DNA from: Perognathus longimembris pacificus
Taxonomy: Eukaryota > Chordata > Mammalia > Rodentia > Heteromyidae
DNA: 64,000 nt
Assembly: GCF_023159225.1 (NCBI RefSeq)
Contig: NC_063181.1
Span: forward strand, 24,702,073 to 24,766,072
Direction of reading: 5' to 3'
Shown piece after piece: positions 60,020-64,000 of the stretch; position 1 is the stretch's first letter; each line of letters starts with the position of its first letter. Made by a program: the position numbers and the translations under genes. A model generated the notes under the pieces. It was not told the DNA's origin, made no database searches, and was given only the letters and a program-made list of their open reading frames with translations.

Positions 60020-60999
60020 GACTCTAACGGTACAGCTTGGGGGATCGGGTGTCCATTGATGTCCTTCACTGACCTACATTCATTGGCCCAATGTTTTCCC
60101 TTTTTACATCGGGGGCACAGACCTGGTTGTCGCTGTCCTCCCGTTAAATTAGCTGGGGTCTCGTTAATTTTCGGGCATTGCCGCTTAAAGTGTCCTAATT
60201 GGCCACACTTAAAGCAGCCCTTCTGTTTGTCGTCCCTAGCCATGCGAGCGGCAGAAAGCACAGCCGCCGCCAAGCCTGCATTTGTCAATGGGCCTCCCAC
60301 CTCTCGGCAAGCTCTTACCCATGCCTCAAGGCCCTTTTCCTTTATAGGAGTTATCACTCTTTTACATTCCTTGGTACTTTGCTCATAGATTATTTGTTGT
60401 ACAAGTGGCATGGCAGCATCCAAATTCCCAAGTACACGCTCCGCCGTCTCAAGCATGCGTGCCACAAAATCAGAAAATGGTTCATTGGGCGCCTGAATCA
60501 CTTTTGTAAGGTTGCCAGCCACCTCTCCTTTGTTTGGCAAGGCCCGCCAAGCCTTGTAAAATATCTCATTTACCTGGCGGTAGACTTCAAAGGGGTAGGT
60601 GGTCTGTTCCACTGCATAAGCTCCCTGTCCTAGAAGCATGTCCACCGACCATTCGGCTCTCCCTTCTTGGAGATTCTTTCTGAATTGTATTTGTGCCTTG
60701 TCCTGAACAATGGACCTAAAGTCAAGGAACTGCCCATGACTGAGACATGTGTGCGCAATCTCAAACCAATCCGTGGGCGTCATGGCATTAACCGTGAGTC
60801 GCCGCAATAAGGCAGTGGTATAACTGGCTGTAACTCCATATGTGCGCACTGACTCCATTAGATCCCTTAGTTGTTTATAAGAGACTGGCTCATAGGTCCT
60901 TTCATCTGTTATTGGGTTCTCAAAGACTGGAAAAGCCGCGGCCAACCTAGACCACATACTTCTCTTTATGAAGTTGCTCCGCCCGGACACCGCATAAGG
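59863..60999 (-). pseudogene. gag: ERV2 gag, capsid and nucleocapsid
   Basis: The larger part of Gag, open for 375 codons to the stop at 59863. Numbering starts at the GTG at 60990, which is not a real start because the frame continues upstream into a PPPY late-domain motif and the C run. Capsid begins at about PVFENP (residue 21). Its major homology region is IQAPNEPFSDFVARMLE (165-181). Two CCHC zinc knuckles of nucleocapsid follow: CFKCGQLGHFKRQC (259-272) and CPRCKKGKHWANEC (292-305). A proline/glycine-rich tail overlaps the dUTPase frame. Capsid forms the particle shell and the knuckles bind genomic RNA. The domains look undamaged. The break is the frame change in the C run at 61001-61018, which separates it from matrix. 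Confidence 0.92.
60013..60019 (-). promoter_or_regulatory. ERV2 gag-pro -1 ribosomal frameshift heptamer
   Basis: The minus strand reads A AAA AAC, in phase with gag (tcA AAA AAC). It is a canonical slippery heptamer and is followed by GGGAAGGGGGGCCCCC, which could base-pair. The -1 frame is open from here through the dUTPase. Confidence 0.9.
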
Positions 61000-61790
61000 C
61001 GGGGGGGGGGGGGGGGGGCAGAGGGTGTTTTTTGCCTGGGGGCCTTGGCCCCAAGGGGGTAACCAGGTCCGTATCTGTCCTTTTCGTACCTAGCAGCGGC
61101 TTCCTCCAAGCCCTCTTCATCTTCTGGGCTCAGCTCGCTGCCCGAGGTATGGCCACTCTCGGCCTCGCTCTCTGATTCACTGCCCTCTATACTAAGAGCT
61201 GAGAAGGAGTTATCAATCTTAAATTCCTCCAAAGAAGGATACAACGGGGCAACTGGTTCTTGTCCTTGTCCCTTTTGAGTTTGCTTTTGTTTTGTCTGTC
61301 TCGTCCCCGCCGCCTGCGCGGTCGAGGATTTTCCGGAGGGCTGCAGTCCCTCCTCCAGACCCTTATGGGGTCTCCCTTTTCTTTCTTTCATCTTTTTATT
61401 TTTATTTTCCTTAGGCCTAACCACTTCCCCCTTTACTGATGAGGATTCCGAAAGACTATCCTGGTGCTTACTAAGGGCCCTTTGACCTTCCTTTATAAGA
61501 TCTATGGAGTGTCCATCTTCCAGGCATGAGCGTACCATGCGCCATAAGGGCATCGTTGCTCTAGAGATCTCACCCTTTTCCTGAGCGCTGTCTAAATCCC
61601 TGCCTAACTTGTCCCAGCAAACGAGGGTCAAGCCGCCAGAAACCGCGAACCACGGTGCCTGTTGGTCTATATCAGTAAGAACCTTCTTGATAGTTGCCCT
61701 GCCAACCTTAAGACCGCGCTGTTTCAGCAATGTCTGAAGAGGAGTGTAAAGGTCCTCAGAACCGGTTGTTTTCCCCTGAGAATTTCCCAT
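60966..61790 (-). pseudogene. gag: ERV2 gag, matrix and linker
   Basis: N-terminal part of Gag, 274 codons, starting MGNSQGKTT at 61790 in a good context (GCAACATGG, A at -3 and G at +4). Glycine 2 suits myristoylation. The matrix region has LYTPLQTLLKQRGLKV, APWFAVSGGLTLVCWDKLG and TMPLWRMVRSCLEDG, the usual betaretroviral matrix pattern. A long charged linker rich in K, E and S follows. The frame runs into a proline run encoded by 18 consecutive C (61001-61018). It then leaves the capsid frame and stops at 60966. Whether the frame break is real or a base-call error in the homopolymer cannot be decided from this sequence. Everything upstream of the run looks undamaged. Confidence 0.92.
61001..61018. 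repeat. 18-base G/C homopolymer at the gag frame break
   Basis: A run of 18 G on the plus strand (proline codons in gag). The matrix and capsid frames are offset by one position across it. Such runs are prone to length change in replication and to miscalls in sequencing. Confidence 0.9.
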
Positions 61791-62060
61791 GTTGCACCCT
61801 TATCTACGAGTGTCTTATCCACGGGCGAAAACCACGTTATCTACCGTGGGCTTACTTTCACTTTTAACTTACTCTAGATCAATGCAGCGGCACTCTTTTC
61901 CAGGTTCGTCACAGCGCAAACAGAGCAAGCACACACCAGCCACCAGCACTCACAGCGGAAGGATAATAAGAAGCACCAGACTGGAACGGCAGTCCACATA
62001 CCTGAGGGAAGTTACCTCCTCATGTGTTGGGTTCTGGATCCTCTTCGACCCCTCGCCTGG
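61791..62060 (-). other. ERV2 5' leader
   Basis: About 270 bp of untranslated leader between the primer binding site and the gag start. No reading frame on the element's strand is credible. The frame at 61950-62198 runs into the LTR and is not a gene. The packaging signal and splice donor could not be placed. Confidence 0.7.
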
Positions 62061-62078
62061 TCCCGGGTTTCGGCACCA
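62061..62078 (-). promoter_or_regulatory. ERV2 primer binding site for tRNA-Phe
   Basis: The minus strand reads TGGTGCCGAAACCCGGGA, complementary over 18 bases to the 3' end of mammalian tRNA-Phe (...TCCCGGGTTTCGGCACCA), two bases inside the 5' LTR. tRNA-Phe priming is a hallmark of IAP elements. Confidence 0.9.
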
Positions 62079-62080
62079 GT

Positions 62081-62427
62081 TGCGGCGGGCGGCAACCCCG
62101 TCCAGCGAGGAAAGGTGACCACCACACGAGGATCCTTCCCAATCACATTTTATTGAGGAGCTGCTTGGTGGAGGGAGAGCTGAAGCGAGGGGCACCAAAA
62201 GGCCAAAAACACCTGCTTATATACCGTTGGGTGAGCATGGGTCGTTCCCTGATTGGTCTGTGACTGGTTGCTACTAGCAGCTGCCACGGGATTGGCTGGG
62301 ACTAGAACTCACATGCGCATGCGCGGGGTTCAGGCCGGTAAATCCGTTAGGCTTTGCCGTTATTTACCAGTAAGGCTGCAAGGAAGTAGGAGCCATCTTG
62401 TAATGGCGTGGTTGCCGGCTTCCTGCA
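62081..62427 (-). repeat. ERV2 5' LTR (347 bp)
   Basis: Same length as the 3' LTR, with eight differences seen by eye. TATATAA is complementary to 62217-62223 and AATAAA to 62149-62154. It would be the promoter LTR, transcribing towards lower coordinates. Confidence 0.96.
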
Positions 62428-62432
62428 GTTCC
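62428..62432. repeat. ERV2 target-site duplication, right copy
   Basis: gttcc, matching 58181-58185, followed by taaatgaactttt of the interrupted satellite unit. Confidence 0.93.
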
Positions 62433-64000
62433 TAAATGAACTTTTATCTCTATCCCCTCACCACAAATCAGATTCTTCTGAGGAGTTCCCAGTACATTAT
62501 CCTTTCCCCTGTGTAATTACCTTAACAAGCTCCAGCTGTTTTTAATCTCAGAAGGGATACTCCCTGATATACAGCTGCCTACCCCCTTCGTAAGTGCAGG
62601 TCCTAAATGAGCTTTTTTCTCTGTTCCCTCACCACAATCCAGATTCTTTTGGAGAGGTACCAGGACAGAAACCATACCAGGAAGTACTTAATTTATTAAA
62701 CTACTGCTTTTCTTAATCTCAGTGGAGATATTTACTGATAAACAGCTACCTACGCAGCATGTTCATGTCGTTCCTAAATGAGCTTTTATCTCTCTCCCCT
62801 CACAACAAATCAGATTCTTCTGAGGAGTTCCCAGTACATTATCCTTTCCCCTGTGTAATTACCTTAACAAGCTCCAGCTGTTTTTATTCTCAAAGGGATA
62901 CTCCCTAATATACAGCTGCCTACCCCCTTCGTAAGTGCAGGTCCTAAATGAGCTTTTTTCTCTGTTCCCTCACCACAATCCAGATTCTTTTGGGGAGTTA
63001 AAAATACAGTAACCATACCAGGAAGTACTTAATTTATTAAGCTACAGCTTTTCTTAATCTCAGTGGAGATATTTACTGATAAACAGCTACCTACGCAGCA
63101 TGTTCATGTCGTTCCTAAATTAGCTTTTATCTCTCTCCCCTCACCACAAATCAGATTCTTCTGAGGATTTCCCAGTACATTATCCTTTCCCCTGTGGAAT
63201 TAACTTAACAATCTCCAGCTGTTTTTATTCTCAGAAGGTTTACTCCCTGATATACAGCTGCCTACCCCCTTCATAATTGCAGGTCCTAAATGAGCTTTTT
63301 TCTCTGTTCCCTCACCACAATCCAGATTCTTTTGGGGAGTTACCAGTACAGTAACCATACCAGGAAGTACTTAATTTATTAAGCTACTGCTTTTCTTAAT
63401 CTCAGTGGAGATATTTACTTATAAACAGCTTCCTATGCAGCATTTTCATGTCGTTCCTAAATGAGCTTTTATCTCTCTCCCCTTACCACAAAACAGATTC
63501 TTCTGAGGAGTTCCCAGTACATTATCCTTTCCCATGTGTAATTACCTTAACAAGCTCCAGCTGTTTTTATTCTCAGAAGGGATACTCCCTGACATACAGC
63601 TGCCTACCCCCTTCGAAAGTGGAGGTCCTAAATGATCTTTTTTCTCTGTTCCCTCACCACAATCCAGCTTCTTTTGGGGATTTACCTGTACAGTAACCAT
63701 ACAAGGAAGTACTTAATTTGTGAACCTACTGCTTTTCTTAATGTCAGTGGAGATATTTAATGATAAACAGCTACCTACGCAGCATGTTCATGTCGTTCTT
63801 AAATGAGCTTTCTATCTCTGTCCCCTCACCACAAATCAGATTCTTCTGAGGAGTTTCCAGTACATTATCCTTTCCCCTGTGTAATTACCTTAACAAGCTC
63901 CAGCTGTTTTTATTCTCAGAAGGTTTACTCCCTGATATACAGCTGCCTACCCCCTTCGTAAGTGCAGGTCCTAAATGAGCTTTTTTCTCTGTTCCCTCAC
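62428..64000 (-). repeat. 342-bp satellite, inverted block 5
   Basis: Continuation of the inverted satellite in register across ERV2, to the end of the window. About four and a half dimers, moderately diverged, with both tatccc-type and taaacc-type A monomers. The minus-orientation frame at 63448-63696 is satellite translation and not a gene. Confidence 0.97.

Larger units (their letters stand above)
58186..62427 (-). mobile_element. ERV2: internally deleted IAP-like betaretroviral provirus
   Basis: A 4.2-kb minus-strand element with two 347-bp LTRs and a 5-bp target duplication. In order it has the 5' LTR, a tRNA-Phe primer binding site, gag (matrix; then capsid and nucleocapsid in another frame after a C run), a frameshift heptamer, dUTPase, a large deletion, the integrase C-terminus, a short env-like frame, the polypurine tract and the 3' LTR. 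The tRNA-Phe primer, the LTR length and the pro-pol deletion recall rodent intracisternal A-particle elements. The family assignment is by resemblance only. The LTRs differ at eight positions (about 2.3%). It is non-autonomous as it stands. Confidence 0.95.

Noticed and set aside
58358..60633. Plus-strand frames across ERV2
   Set aside because: They lie antisense to recognisable gag, dUTPase and integrase, and have no domain of their own.
1..64000. Dozens of 60-110 residue frames repeating SFLNELLSLSPHHKSDSSEEFPVHYPFPCVITL and the opposite-strand VLVTPQKNLDCGEG
   Set aside because: They are the same satellite dimer translated in fixed frames. They are frequently broken by indels, have no start context, and are identical only where the DNA itself was duplicated.
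1..64000. CRISPR-like array of regular repeats
   Set aside because: The repeats are contiguous 171/342-bp units without unique spacers, in a mammalian context with LINE-1 and ERVs.

Overview
The window is mammalian heterochromatin, not a gene-bearing region. About 50 kb of the 63.5 kb of called bases is one tandem satellite with a 342-bp period (unit starts at 241, 583, 925 and 1267). Each unit is a dimer of two related 171-bp monomers, called A and B here. The organism looks like a placental mammal: it carries a typical mammalian LINE-1 and two betaretrovirus-like endogenous proviruses. The sequence alone does not fix the lineage. No host protein-coding gene, tRNA, rRNA or CRISPR array was found.

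Layout: (1) 1-7148, satellite in the + orientation, relatively diverged units. (2) 7149-8859, a 5'-truncated, 5'-inverted LINE-1 with a 10-bp target-site duplication. (3) 8860-28684, satellite with recent higher-order structure: a 1,366-bp duplication, three copies of a 1,361-bp block, and a segment repeated 5,639 bp away. (4) 28685-35886, ERV1, a minus-strand class II provirus with 661/662-bp LTRs, a gag matrix remnant, about 2.2 kb unassigned, broken RT, an integrase core with its D,D(35)E set, and env broken only near its N-terminus. (5) 35887-55795, the most homogenised satellite, with three multi-kilobase near-identical blocks. (6) 55796-56295, exactly 500 N. (7) 56296-58185, satellite in the opposite orientation. 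(8) 58186-62427, ERV2, a minus-strand IAP-like betaretroviral element with 347-bp LTRs, a 5-bp target duplication, a tRNA-Phe primer binding site, gag, a canonical gag-pro frameshift heptamer and a dUTPase. Most of pro-pol is deleted down to the integrase C-terminus, and a short env remnant follows. (9) 62428-64000, inverted satellite to the end of the window.

The parts belong together only as an array and its invaders. The satellite evolves by unequal exchange, seen as 171-bp register slips, multi-unit blocks and kilobase duplications. Retroelements have landed in it. Neither provirus looks autonomous. The many short open frames across the satellite are one repeated frame and are not treated as genes.
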